Source: Shewanella sp. MBTL60-007 (GTDB lineage Bacteria > Pseudomonadota > Gammaproteobacteria > Enterobacterales > Shewanellaceae). Taken from it: a DNA stretch of 64,000 nucleotides. The first letter of the stretch is position 1; every line of letters begins with the position of its first letter. Shown here piece by piece: positions 8,728 to 17,263 of the stretch. The DNA lies in contig NZ_BPET01000018.1 of assembly GCF_019654915.1 (NCBI RefSeq), forward strand, positions 25,728-89,727, read 5' to 3'. Position numbers and translations under genes: made by a program. The notes beneath the pieces were generated by a model. It was not told where the DNA came from and did no database searches. It saw nothing but the letters and a program-made list of their open reading frames with translations.

Positions 8728-9660
8728 ATGCCTATTGCGCTACCTAAAGCCTTCCGTCGAACCTGGATCGATGTTGGTGACGGTCATCAACTGCATGTGG
8801 CATTGTATGGTAATTCCGAGGGAATCCCACTGCTGTATCTGCACGGTGGTCCTGGTGCGGGTTGTAGCGTCGAAGAGTTAAAGCTGTTCGATCTGTCTGT
8901 TTATCAGGTGATTTTAGTCGATCAGCGTGGTGCTGGGCGTTCACGCCCTCGGGGGGAGCTTAAGCATAATAACCTCTCCAATTTACTGGCCGATATTGAG
9001 CGAGTTCGCTGCTGGCTTAATGTTCCTCAATGGATGCTGGCGGGGGGCTCATTTGGTGCCACCTTAGCCTTGTTATATTCCGCCTACTACCCAAACCGGG
9101 TGATCTCACAGGTATTATGGGGGCTGTTTGTTCCCAGCCCTGCGGGTATTGAATGGCTCTACGGTAATCGTGGAGCGGCTCGCTTGTTCAAAGAGGAATA
9201 TCGAGATTTTGTTGATGGTGCAGAGCCACAAGAGTTAACGGCTTTACTCACCAGTTATCGTTCCAGTTTGGATGATGACTGCCAAGACGTTCGCTACTCT
9301 GCGGCAGAGCGCTGGATCCGCTGGGAAATGGCCTTAGCTTATCCAGGCTGTATGTTAGGCGAGATTAATTCGCCATTCAGTCAGTCTCTAGCAAGCATAG
9401 AGCTTTATTATGTTGCTAATGATTACTTTGGTGCATTTGAAAAACTCATCGTTCAATTGCCTTTGATTCAATGTCAAACACGTGTACTGCAGGGTGAGAT
9501 GGACTGGGTCTGCCCATTTAAAGTACTGCAAAACTTCTTTAAAGGTAGGGCGAGCCAGTTGATCGAGGTGACAGAGATTAAAGGTGGGTATCACGCTTTG
9601 GCCGATGTTAAGATGGCTAGAGCGGTAATGGATGCCATACAGGAAATGGCCAAACAATAA
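8728..9660 (+). CDS. pip: Prolyl aminopeptidase-like alpha/beta hydrolase (S33)
   Basis: 310 residues. The S33 signatures are intact: oxyanion loop HGGPG (39-43), DQRGAGRS (65-72), and nucleophile elbow GGSFG with Ser108. The acid/His elements late in the protein are EMDWVCPF and GGYHAL. Such enzymes release N-terminal proline. It is shorter at the cap than some Pip proteins, so substrate specificity is less certain than family. Follows the BrkB-family gene with a 5-base gap, so likely cotranscribed. Confidence 0.8.
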   Translation: MPIALPKAFRRTWIDVGDGHQLHVALYGNSEGIPLLYLHGGPGAGCSVEELKLFDLSVYQVILVDQRGAGRSRPRGELKHNNLSNLLADIERVRCWLNVPQWMLAGGSFGATLALLYSAYYPNRVISQVLWGLFVPSPAGIEWLYGNRGAARLFKEEYRDFVDGAEPQELTALLTSYRSSLDDDCQDVRYSAAERWIRWEMALAYPGCMLGEINSPFSQSLASIELYYVANDYFGAFEKLIVQLPLIQCQTRVLQGEMDWVCPFKVLQNFFKGRASQLIEVTEIKGGYHALADVKMARAVMDAIQEMAKQ

Positions 9661-9679
9661 ACAAGGAAACATAGACGCT

Positions 9680-10261
9680 ATGAAAAAACTGATTGTTGCA
9701 GGCTTAGCTATCGGCTTAACTATCGGCCTAACGGCTTGCGCTTCAACTGAAAAAACAGCAGAGGCAGAAGCTGCTGTCAAAGCGCCTGACAGTGTGGATT
9801 TAGGTGGCCTGTCTAACGAAGAAGCCACGACTAAATTGCTTGAAGCACTGTTAAATAAGAGTTATTTGGCATCGCGTGCAGGGCCTAATGGTGTGGCGGT
9901 CAATTTTGATAACAGCCAGTTTATTCTGCAGCCGAGCATCAACCCTGATGGTATCGATCGCATCATGATGAATCGCTTTTACGCCATTCACCCTAAATAT
10001 GTGGGTAGTAAAGAGATGTTGCTGATGATCGGTACCTTGAACCAAAAGCTTAATTTCGCCAAGTTTGTTATCCGCGACCAAGGTGCGGTGATCCAGGTGC
10101 AAGGGGCGGCAACATTTGTCGATACCATCACCATGGAGGAGATCCGTCGATTTATCCTATGGATAGATGAAGGTTTACGTCAGGTAGGTGAGTCTCTCCC
10201 AGAAGGTTCGGAAGATGTGATTAAGCCAATACCTGTGATGCAGAATATTCAGTCGATTTAA
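9680..10261 (+). CDS. Hypothetical lipoprotein
   Basis: 193 residues from the ATG at 9680. The N-terminus MKKLIVAGLAIGLTIGLTAC is a lipoprotein signal with the lipobox Cys at position 20, which fixes this start over an in-frame one at 9632. The mature part is alternating alpha/beta (VDLGGLSNEEATTKLLEALL; LQPSINPDGIDRIMMNRFY). I do not recognise the family. It lies 19 bases after the prolyl aminopeptidase gene and probably ends that operon; repeat block 2 starts right after its stop. Confidence 0.75.
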   Translation: MKKLIVAGLAIGLTIGLTACASTEKTAEAEAAVKAPDSVDLGGLSNEEATTKLLEALLNKSYLASRAGPNGVAVNFDNSQFILQPSINPDGIDRIMMNRFYAIHPKYVGSKEMLLMIGTLNQKLNFAKFVIRDQGAVIQVQGAATFVDTITMEEIRRFILWIDEGLRQVGESLPEGSEDVIKPIPVMQNIQSI

Positions 10262-10272
10262 AGAAGGTTTTA

Positions 10273-10690
10273 GGGAAAGCAGGGAAAGCAGGTCCTAGGT
10301 CTTAGGAAAGGCTAAGAAAGGTACTAGGGAAAGCTGGGAAAGCTAAGAAATGGCAAAGGTGGTGCTTTTGGTTTTTGTTGTTCCTAGCAGGGCGAAGCCC
10401 GTCCTCGAAGCGAAGCGTCCTAGGATCTTTAAAGCAAAGACGAACGGCCTACGGCCTTACGGACGTGACTATGTCACTTACGGAACGCTGCGCTTACGGA
10501 AAAGCAGGGAAAGCAGGTCCTAGGTCTTAGGAAAGGCTAAGAAAGGTACTAGGGAAAGCTGGAAAAGCTAAGAAATGGCAAAGGTGGTGCTTTTGGTTTT
10601 TGTTGTTCCTAGCAGGGCGAAGCCCGTCCTCGGAGCGAAGCGTCCTAGAACCTAATCCCTTGTTTTAAAGCGAAGCGTTCGTCTTCGCTT
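10273..10690. repeat. CCTAGG-rich intergenic repeat block 2 (tandem, 225-bp period)
   Basis: Unit 10276-10500 is followed by a second, partly truncated copy from 10501 to about 10650; the first 150 bases are nearly identical. Modules match block 1 in reverse orientation: GTGAC-TAT-GTCAC at 10465-10477, GGCC-TAC-GGCC before it, and GGGC-GAA-GCCC in each copy. Followed by AGCGAAGCGTTCG and an AT-rich promoter-like stretch before dtd. Confidence 0.85.
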
Positions 10691-10729
10691 TTTCATTTAA
10701 GTTATTAAATTTTTTGGAGAGTGTTGTAC

Positions 10730-11167
10730 GTGATTGCCCTAATTCAACGTGTGAGTGAAGCAAAAGTTGTCGTTGATGGCGCGACTATCGGTGAGATAGA
10801 TAAAGGCCTGTTGGTATTACTCGGTGTCGAGCGCGAGGATAACATTGAGAAGATGCAAAAGCTGGCCACCAAGGTGATGAGCTACCGTGTGTTTTCCGAT
10901 GAAAATGGCAAGATGAACCTTAACCTTGAACAGGCGGGGGGCAGTCTATTAGTGGTATCGCAGTTTACCTTAGCTGCCGATACTGGCCGAGGATTGCGTC
11001 CAAGTTTCTCCGGTGCAGGTACGCCGGATCAAGCGCGCGAACTCTATGAGGCGTTTGTCGATTTTTGTAAGTCCAAAGGGGTGAACACTCAAACTGGCCA
11101 ATTTGCCGCAGACATGAAAGTGTCTTTAGTGAATGACGGCCCTGTAACCTTTAACCTGCAAGTCTAG
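10730..11167 (+). CDS. dtd: D-aminoacyl-tRNA deacylase
   Basis: 145 residues. It hydrolyses D-amino acids mischarged on tRNA, and also Gly-tRNA(Ala). The SQFTL motif (in [13 protein letters not shown]) and the NDGPVTF motif near the C-terminus, which form the chirality-checking active site, are both present. The GTG at 10730 ([12 protein letters not shown]) matches the family start and sits 9 bases after GGAGA; the in-frame GTG at 10721 would overlap that site. The YiiD-like thioesterase gene follows at 50 bases. Confidence 0.95.
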   Translation: MIALIQRVSEAKVVVDGATIGEIDKGLLVLLGVEREDNIEKMQKLATKVMSYRVFSDENGKMNLNLEQAGGSLLVVSQFTLAADTGRGLRPSFSGAGTPDQARELYEAFVDFCKSKGVNTQTGQFAADMKVSLVNDGPVTFNLQV

Positions 11168-11216
11168 AGCTTTACTGCGTGCTCAGGGATTGTAAAGGCT
11201 CGTATTAGGAAAGCGG

Positions 11217-11666
11217 ATGTCTGATTCAAACTATCAAAACTTGCTAAAGCAGCTGCAACAGACTTGGCATCAAACCATACCTGTAAGTGAGTTTATGCAG
11301 GTAGCACCGTTAGCGTTTGATGGGGATACTTTCGAAGTCTCTGCACCAATGGAGCCCAATATCAACCTGCACAACACCATGTTTGCAGGCAGCATCTATA
11401 CGCTAATGACCTTAACTGGCTGGGGCATGTTGTGGTTGCAGCAAAAGCTAGCCGAGCAAGAGGGCGATATCGTGTTAGCTGATGCCAATGTGCGCTATAT
11501 CGCCCCAATTGACATTCAACCTGTAGCTAAAGTTTGTTGGCCGCAAGTCGATCTCGCGAAGTTAGCGCAAGGACGTCGAGTTAAGGTACGTTTAGAGGTC
11601 GAGCTATATTGTCGTGATAAGTTATGTGCCAGCTTCTCTGGGCTTTATGTCAGTATGGGTAACTAA
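11217..11666 (+). CDS. YiiD C-terminal-type thioesterase (hotdog fold)
   Basis: 149 residues. The pattern PNINLHNTMFAGSIYTLMTLTGWGMLWL is typical of the YiiD_C putative thioesterase domain (hotdog), here without the N-terminal acetyltransferase domain that E. coli YiiD carries. Shine-Dalgarno AGGA seven bases before ATG. Lies after dtd in the same direction; dtd-YiiD_C adjacency is a recurring arrangement in related bacteria as I recall it. Substrate unknown. Confidence 0.8.
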   Translation: MSDSNYQNLLKQLQQTWHQTIPVSEFMQVAPLAFDGDTFEVSAPMEPNINLHNTMFAGSIYTLMTLTGWGMLWLQQKLAEQEGDIVLADANVRYIAPIDIQPVAKVCWPQVDLAKLAQGRRVKVRLEVELYCRDKLCASFSGLYVSMGN

Positions 11667-11682
11667 CTTATTCCGATAGTTT

Positions 11683-12009
11683 TTAGCGTTTTGGCTGACA
11701 GCAGAGTAGATCTTTTAATGCGCCGCCGTTGATCACACATTCCAAGCCGTTGGCCTTTAAAATATCGCAGCCTTTTTGGGCGCGAATGCCTGCACCACAA
11801 TAGAGCACGAACACTTGTTGACGGTTTTCAACCTTGTGTAACCAAGCATCTAAGCTATCTAGTGGCACGTTTATCGCCTGTGGTAGATGGCCGCTAGCAA
11901 ATTCTTGCGGCGAGCGTACATCAATCACGGTCGCGCCGTCCTCTATCAGTTTCCAGCATTGATCGCTTGCAGGCTTAGTCGGTAATTTTGAAATCTGAGT
12001 GTTTAACAT
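11683..12009 (-). CDS. Single-domain rhodanese-like sulfurtransferase
   Basis: 108 residues from the ATG at 12009, which has GAGG five bases upstream. One rhodanese domain: VIDVRSPQEFASGHLPQAINVP, then the active-site loop CGAGIRA with the catalytic Cys. No signal peptide, so probably cytoplasmic. It carries sulfur as a persulfide; the acceptor is unknown. Convergent with the thioesterase gene. Confidence 0.88.
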   Translation of the reverse strand: MLNTQISKLPTKPASDQCWKLIEDGATVIDVRSPQEFASGHLPQAINVPLDSLDAWLHKVENRQQVFVLYCGAGIRAQKGCDILKANGLECVINGGALKDLLCCQPKR

Positions 12010-12190
12010 ATCCACCTCTATTTATTGTGTTCTTTGATTTTGTTTGATGTTAGCTGAACAAAACTTGTGCAGATATTTAAACCTTTAATTAGATTAATTT
12101 CAATAAGTTTTTGCTAATGATTGTTTGTGCCGATTAACGGTTTATGGCTAGAGCACGAAGATTAACGATGAAAATCAGTTATAAAAAAGG

Positions 12191-12728
12191 AGCTAGGAGC
12201 TAGGAGCTAGGACCTAGGCTCTAGGGCGCTGCGCTTTAAAACAAGGTACGAGATCCTAGGGCGCTTCGCTTCGAGGACGGGCTACGCCCTGCTAGGAACA
12301 GCAAAAGAGAAAAGCACCACCAGTGCTCCTTCTTAGCTTTTCCGGCTTTACCTAGGACCAGCTTTTCCTAGAGCCTAGAACCTTTCCTAGCTTTTCCGTA
12401 AGCGCAGCGTTCCGTAAGTGACATAGTCACGTTCCCTAGGCTGTCGGCCGTTCGGCTATTATTGTCTTAGCCTTTCCTAGCACCTAGATTCTAGGGCGCT
12501 GCGCTTTAAAACAAGGTACGAGATCCTAGGGCGCTTCGCTTCGAGAACGAGCTACGCCCTGCTAGGAACAGCAAAAGAGAAAAGCACCACCAGTGCTCCT
12601 TCTTAGCTTTTCCGGCTTTACCTAGGACCTGCTTTTCCTAGAGCCTAGAACCTTTCCTAGCTTTTCCGTAAGCGCAGCGTTCCGTAAGGCCGTAGGCCGT
12701 TCGTCTTTGCTTTCCCTAGAACCTAGAA
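12191..12728. repeat. CCTAGG-rich intergenic repeat block 3 (tandem, 270-bp period)
   Basis: Starts with short GCTAGGA iterations (12192-12216). Unit 12221-12490 is then repeated from 12491 to about 12720 with few changes. It contains GGGC-TAC-GCCC, GTGAC-ATA-GTCAC (12418-12430), AAGCGCAGCGTT and GGCCGTAGGCC, the same modules as blocks 1 and 2. It ends two bases before the stop codon of the last aryl-polyene gene, so it would form the 3' end of that long mRNA. No gene is seen in it. Confidence 0.85.
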
Positions 12729-12729
12729 C

Positions 12730-13977
12730 CTATCCCTTAAATCGCTTAAAGATCAGCGAAGTATTGATGCCACCGAAGGCGAAGTTATTACTCATCACAT
12801 AGTCGGTTTCAAGCTGGCGAACTTCGTCTTTGATGTAATCTAGCTCGCCACACTCAGGATCCACTTCTGCCAGATTGAGTGTCGGTGCAAACCAGCCTGC
12901 GTTCATCATTTCAATGCTGACCCACGCCTCTAGGGCACCACAGGCACCCAATGTATGGCCAGTGTAGCTCTTAAGTGAAGAGATTGGCTGCTTAGCACCA
13001 AATACCGCATGAGTGGCCTGGGTTTCGGCGATATCGCCGCGATCGGTCGCCGTGCCGTGGGCATTCACATAGCCAATCTTGTCGGCACTGATGTTGGCAT
13101 CTTTTAGTGCTAAGCGAATGGCGACTTCCATGGTTTCACTGTTTGGCTGCGTCACATGTAGGCCGTCGGCATTGGTACCAAAACCTATGATTTCGGCATA
13201 GATCTTTGCGCCGCGTGCCTGAGCGTGTTCGAGCTCTTCTAATACCAGAGTACAGGCGCCTTCACCTATCACCAGACCGTCGCGGCCCTTGTCGAATGGG
13301 CGTGGCGTCTCCGCTGGCGTATCGTTCTTAGTGCTGGTGGCAAATAGGGTATCGAAGACTACCGCCTCGGTTGGACACAGCTCTTCTCCGCCGCCAGCAA
13401 GCATAAGATCTTGCTGGCCATATTTGATGGCCTCATAGGCGTAACCTATCCCTTGGCTACCAGAGGTACAGGCGCTGCTGGTGGTGTGCACTCGCCCCTT
13501 GAGACCAAAGAAAACTCCGACGTTTACCGCAGTGGTGTGTGCCATCATACGAATATAGCTGGTGGCAGTAACACCCGACATGTCGCCATCTTTAAGCATG
13601 TCACCGAATGCCACAATCGGATCGGTGCTGCCCGTCGATGAGCCGTAAGCTATACCCATAGCGCCCGATGTCACTACGGGGTCATCGAGTAGGTTGGCAT
13701 CTATCAATGCCAGCTCACTGGCACGAGTGGCCATGATCGACACTCGCCCCATGGAGCGGATCTTCTTACGCTTATAGTGGCTTGGCACTTCGAAATCAGT
13801 AATAGGCGCTGCTAAGCGGGTATGAAGATCGGCAAACCTGTCCCACTCGTCCATGCGTACCACGCAGTTCTTCTGCGCCTTTAAGCTCTCAGCAATGCTT
13901 GGCCAATCATGGCCTAGGGCTGAAATACCGCCAACGCCAGTGATCACTACGCGGCGAGGAAAAGCTGCTTGGCTCAT
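12730..13977 (-). CDS. apeR: Beta-ketoacyl-ACP synthase of the aryl-polyene cluster (ApeR-like)
   Basis: 415 residues, FabF-type. The catalytic triad is intact: Cys170 (TSSACTSGSQG), His307 (NAHGTATD) and His341 (YTGHTLGACGA). It condenses malonyl-ACP with an acyl primer; in characterised aryl-polyene systems one such enzyme acts early or alongside the main ketosynthase. Its ATG overlaps the stop of the upstream ketoreductase gene by 4 bases (ATGA). Last gene of the operon, with repeat block 3 directly behind it. Confidence 0.93.
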   Translation of the reverse strand: MSQAAFPRRVVITGVGGISALGHDWPSIAESLKAQKNCVVRMDEWDRFADLHTRLAAPITDFEVPSHYKRKKIRSMGRVSIMATRASELALIDANLLDDPVVTSGAMGIAYGSSTGSTDPIVAFGDMLKDGDMSGVTATSYIRMMAHTTAVNVGVFFGLKGRVHTTSSACTSGSQGIGYAYEAIKYGQQDLMLAGGGEELCPTEAVVFDTLFATSTKNDTPAETPRPFDKGRDGLVIGEGACTLVLEELEHAQARGAKIYAEIIGFGTNADGLHVTQPNSETMEVAIRLALKDANISADKIGYVNAHGTATDRGDIAETQATHAVFGAKQPISSLKSYTGHTLGACGALEAWVSIEMMNAGWFAPTLNLAEVDPECGELDYIKDEVRQLETDYVMSNNFAFGGINTSLIFKRFKG

Positions 13978-14699
13978 ATCATGCCTCCGTTTACCGAGAT
14001 AACTTGACGAGTGATATAGGCAGCGTCTTCTGACATTAAGTAATTGGCTAGGCCTGCAATCTCAGACGGCTTGCCCATGCGGCGCATCGGCACTATGTTG
14101 TTGACCATCTCTTTTGGTATATCGCTAACCATATCTGTCTCGATAAGCCCTGGGGCGATGCAGTTTACGGTGATTTTCCGTTTAGCGAGCTCTAAAGAGA
14201 GCGCCTTAGTCGCGCCAATAATCCCCGCCTTAGATGCGCTGTAGTTGACCTGACCACGATTGCCAGCAATGCCCGATACCGATGCAAGGGTAATGATGCG
14301 TCCACCTTGGCGGCTTTGTACCATAGGCATTACAGTCGGGTGAATAACGTTATAGAAACCATCTAGGTTGGTGTGGACTACGCTGTCCCACTCAGATTCA
14401 GTCATCGCAGGGAAGGCGGTATCGGCATTGATACCAGCATTGAGTACTACACCATAATAGGCGCCATGTTGCTCGATATCTTGCTCTATGGCTTGTTTGA
14501 CCGCGGCTCTATCTGCAATATCAAACTGCAGACAGCTGACCTTAATGCCGAGCTGCTCAAGCTCAGCCTTGGTGGCATCGGCGGCGGTTTGGTTGCTATG
14601 AAAATGCATTGCGATATCATAGCCTGAGCCAGCCAGTTTTAGGGCGATGGCTTTGCCTATTCCGCGGCTTGAGCCGGTAATTAATACTCTTTTGGTCAT
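13974..14699 (-). CDS. apeQ: 3-oxoacyl-ACP reductase (FabG-like, ApeQ)
   Basis: 241 residues, short-chain dehydrogenase. TGSSRGIGKA is the NADPH-binding glycine motif, NAGI follows at about residue 90, and the catalytic Ser/Tyr/Lys are in SVSG and YSASKAG. It reduces the beta-keto group after each condensation of the growing polyene. GGGAG upstream is rather distant (11 bases). A 111-base gap separates it from the dehydratase gene upstream, one of the few non-overlapping junctions in the operon. Confidence 0.93.
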   Translation of the reverse strand: MTKRVLITGSSRGIGKAIALKLAGSGYDIAMHFHSNQTAADATKAELEQLGIKVSCLQFDIADRAAVKQAIEQDIEQHGAYYGVVLNAGINADTAFPAMTESEWDSVVHTNLDGFYNVIHPTVMPMVQSRQGGRIITLASVSGIAGNRGQVNYSASKAGIIGATKALSLELAKRKITVNCIAPGLIETDMVSDIPKEMVNNIVPMRRMGKPSEIAGLANYLMSEDAAYITRQVISVNGGMI

Positions 14700-14810
14700 C
14701 TTGTTGTTGCTCCCTGCGTAGTGCCTTAGCTCAGCTGTTTTTCGCCGTCACTTGAGATGACAGTTGTGACTGAGCTAATACGCTGCGACTTTATATTTTC
14801 ATCAATTAAG

Positions 14811-15287
14811 TTACTGAGTCGACTCTGCAATATAGGCTTGCGCGTCTTGTGGCTGAAACACATTCACATTGGCTTCGGCCACTACCTCTTGGTTATGCAA
14901 TATTTGGCAGTCAAATACCGCTAAGCCCGATTCCTCTTGGTAGAGGCGAGTCACTCGGGTTTGATAGTTTTGTCCAAGCTTAAAGGTTGGGATATGCATC
15001 TTCAGCTTGCGGCTTCCCAGCAAGAATCCCACTCTAATAATGTCGTCCCTCAGATGGGCTTCTACGCCTGCCAGTGCCGCGATGCTTTGTGCCATATATT
15101 CGATACCTACATAGTTGGGCACGCCATTGAGAGATGCATCGAAATAGGGACTTGAGGTCGATATATTGGTCTGGGTCAGTAAGCTATCTGGGCTATGGCT
15201 AAGTAGCTGGCTGATTAAGATCATCGGCTGGCGGTGAGGGATAAACTTTTCTACCGCTTGCTCGGCAAGGTTAGATATATCAAACAT
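14811..15287 (-). CDS. apeP: Hotdog-fold 3-hydroxyacyl-ACP dehydratase (ApeP-like)
   Basis: 158 residues from the ATG at 15287 (MFDISNLAEQAVEKFIPHRQPMILI). The IPHRQPM segment carries the His of the FabZ/FabA-like hotdog dehydratases, and NYVGIEYMAQSIAALAG is the central helix with the Glu. It removes water to make the trans double bonds. A TTG start at 15311 is possible, but the ATG overlaps the ketosynthase stop by 8 bases, in keeping with the rest of the operon. Confidence 0.88.
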   Translation of the reverse strand: MFDISNLAEQAVEKFIPHRQPMILISQLLSHSPDSLLTQTNISTSSPYFDASLNGVPNYVGIEYMAQSIAALAGVEAHLRDDIIRVGFLLGSRKLKMHIPTFKLGQNYQTRVTRLYQEESGLAVFDCQILHNQEVVAEANVNVFQPQDAQAYIAESTQ

Positions 15288-16578
15288 TTGGATTTGTCTC
15301 TGTTGAGTCAAAGGCTCTATTTTCTAGGACTTCGCGACTTGACCTGTAGCGGCTCAAGATCAGGCTGGCATTACTGCCACCGAAGGCAAAAGAGTTACTC
15401 ATCACATGGCGAATATTGGCCTGTTGCCCTTTTTCGACTAGCGTTAGGCTAGGGTCGTTAGGATCTTGCTCCCCGTCCCACACCTGTGGGGGTAATTGCT
15501 GCTGAGTATTGTAATCACTGAGCAGTAGATAACAAAATGCCGCTTCAATCGCACCCGCAGCGCCCAAAGTATGGCCGGTTAGTGACTTAGTGGAGCTGCA
15601 TGCTGGCAAGTTATTGCTAAACACTTGGTGTACGGCGCGGCTCTCCATGGCATCATTTTTGGGCGTAGCAGTGCCATGTAGGTTGAGGTAATCAATCTGT
15701 TCCGGCTTAAGCTTGGCCATGTTAAGGGCGGCTTGCATCGCATTGATTGCACCTCTTCCTTCGGGGTGTGGTGCCGAGATATGGTGGGCATCGCTAGACT
15801 CACCGATGCCACTGAGAATTATCGCTTTTTCCTCACCATCTTTTGCTGCATTATCAAGAGTAACCTTCTCTAAAGTCACTTTCTCTAAAGTAAAGAGCGC
15901 GCCGCCTTCTCCGATATTGATACCGTCACGATTGATGCTAAAGGGTTGGCAATGGCCGTTAGATATCGATTCGAGGGAGTAAAACCCATTAAGGGTTAGC
16001 TTACAAAGGGTATCGATACCACCGACAATCACCATATCGCAAACATCGGCATCGATAAGACGCTTGGCGCTGGCAAAGACTTTGGCGCTAGAGGAACAAG
16101 CGGTTGAAACGGTATAGCAAGGACCGCTTAACCCAAAGTAGGCCTGCAAAAATTGGCTAGTATCGCCAAGTTCTTGCTTGGCATAGTCATACTCTTTTGG
16201 AAATTCGCCATGAGCTTTAAGCTCGCTAAGTGCTGCCTCACCAGTGGCAATGCCCGAGGTGCTGGTGCCGATAACGATGCCGATCCGCTCACAACTAAAG
16301 CGTGCTTTCGCTTGCTCAACGGCTTGCTCAATTTGGCGGGCAATCAACAGAGTAAGTTGGTTATTACGGGTATCAAACCGCTTTAAGGCAGACGGGAGTT
16401 CGGGCAACTTGGCATCGACTTGGCCAACCAGTACTGAACGTTCAAATAGCAGGTCGTCACGCCACTGCATACCAGTGGTACTGGCGTGGAGTAGATTATC
16501 GAGCACGACTTGGTGGGACTGACCTAGAGGGCAGCATAAACCTAGATGGGTTATCGCGATTTGTGTTGTTGAGTTCAC
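15280..16578 (-). CDS. apeO: Beta-ketoacyl-ACP synthase (ApeO-like)
   Basis: About 432 residues; the GTG at 16578 has GGA seven bases upstream, whereas the GTG four codons earlier lacks a site. Active-site Cys lies in VSTACSSSAK, and the two His in NLHGTATP and LTGHTLGAAGA. In studied aryl-polyene systems ApeO is the main elongating ketosynthase and pairs with the chain-length factor ApeC. An in-frame 15-base duplication gives TLEKVTLEKVTL in a surface loop around residues 255-270. Confidence 0.9.
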   Translation of the reverse strand: MNSTTQIAITHLGLCCPLGQSHQVVLDNLLHASTTGMQWRDDLLFERSVLVGQVDAKLPELPSALKRFDTRNNQLTLLIARQIEQAVEQAKARFSCERIGIVIGTSTSGIATGEAALSELKAHGEFPKEYDYAKQELGDTSQFLQAYFGLSGPCYTVSTACSSSAKVFASAKRLIDADVCDMVIVGGIDTLCKLTLNGFYSLESISNGHCQPFSINRDGINIGEGGALFTLEKVTLEKVTLDNAAKDGEEKAIILSGIGESSDAHHISAPHPEGRGAINAMQAALNMAKLKPEQIDYLNLHGTATPKNDAMESRAVHQVFSNNLPACSSTKSLTGHTLGAAGAIEAAFCYLLLSDYNTQQQLPPQVWDGEQDPNDPSLTLVEKGQQANIRHVMSNSFAFGGSNASLILSRYRSSREVLENRAFDSTETNPNV

Positions 16579-16600
16579 TAAAATGTCCACTAAATCAGGT

Positions 16601-17263
16601 TTATAACGGGCTGATGGTTAGCTTAAAGTTGGCAGCATCAATATTTAGGTTAACATCGGTCTGCCACTTGTCTAACTCACTCTTATTTGAGCCATTCTTA
16701 TTTAAGCTGCTTTCACTTATATTGCTATAGCGTATGGCTATTATCGGCTGCTTGCCTGCAGCCGAGTCAATAGTGTCATTTTTAGCAAAAAAGAGCCCGC
16801 GACACAAAGTGGCATCGCAGTCATAGCTCTGCATCTTCGCGCCTCGTAAATGCAGGTTGACGCTGGCATCGGGCCAATAGATGAGCTGCATAATCGCTAA
16901 CAGATACTCGGCCTTGAATTGATCGCCGAGTAGTTGGCTCTGCTCACTGATCAAGGTGTTGCCATCATAGGTGAGGGTAAACAGTGCTTGCCCAAGTGGC
17001 GCAAGGCCAACTAGGGTGAGCCGCTGTGGCTCAAGCTCTAACTGACTAAGCAGCTCGTGTTGGTTATTTTGAGTCTGAATGCTAACCTTTTGCGTTGCAC
17101 TTATCGTGTGCTGCTCCCCTAAGACTTGCTGGTAGACAGGTGCTAAGCAATAGCTCACATCGGTCGCCAGTTCGACACAGGTTTGACGCTGCAGTGTCTG
17201 GCTACAGGCACTAATGACTAGGCATAGACCAGCAAAGGCTAATCTTTTACTTAACTTCGACAT
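16601..17263 (-). CDS. DUF3261 lipoprotein of the aryl-polyene cluster
   Basis: 220 residues. N-terminal lipoprotein signal with lipobox LVISAC (Cys20). The mature part is mostly beta-strand (LLSQLELEPQRLTLVGLAPLGQALFTLTYDG), matching the DUF3261 proteins regularly found in aryl-polyene clusters. Likely an outer-membrane lipoprotein helping to deliver or anchor the lipid-linked polyene. Overlaps the end of the flavoprotein gene by 13 bases. Confidence 0.85.
   Translation of the reverse strand: MSKLSKRLAFAGLCLVISACSQTLQRQTCVELATDVSYCLAPVYQQVLGEQHTISATQKVSIQTQNNQHELLSQLELEPQRLTLVGLAPLGQALFTLTYDGNTLISEQSQLLGDQFKAEYLLAIMQLIYWPDASVNLHLRGAKMQSYDCDATLCRGLFFAKNDTIDSAAGKQPIIAIRYSNISESSLNKNGSNKSELDKWQTDVNLNIDAANFKLTISPL

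Noticed and set aside
9388..9828. 146-codon frame on the minus strand
   Set aside because: Antisense to the peptidase and lipoprotein genes, which are both well supported.
15860..15895. 15-base tandem duplication in the ApeO-like gene as a phase-variable repeat
   Set aside because: In-frame and only two copies; changes would not shift the frame, so it is ordinary loop variation.
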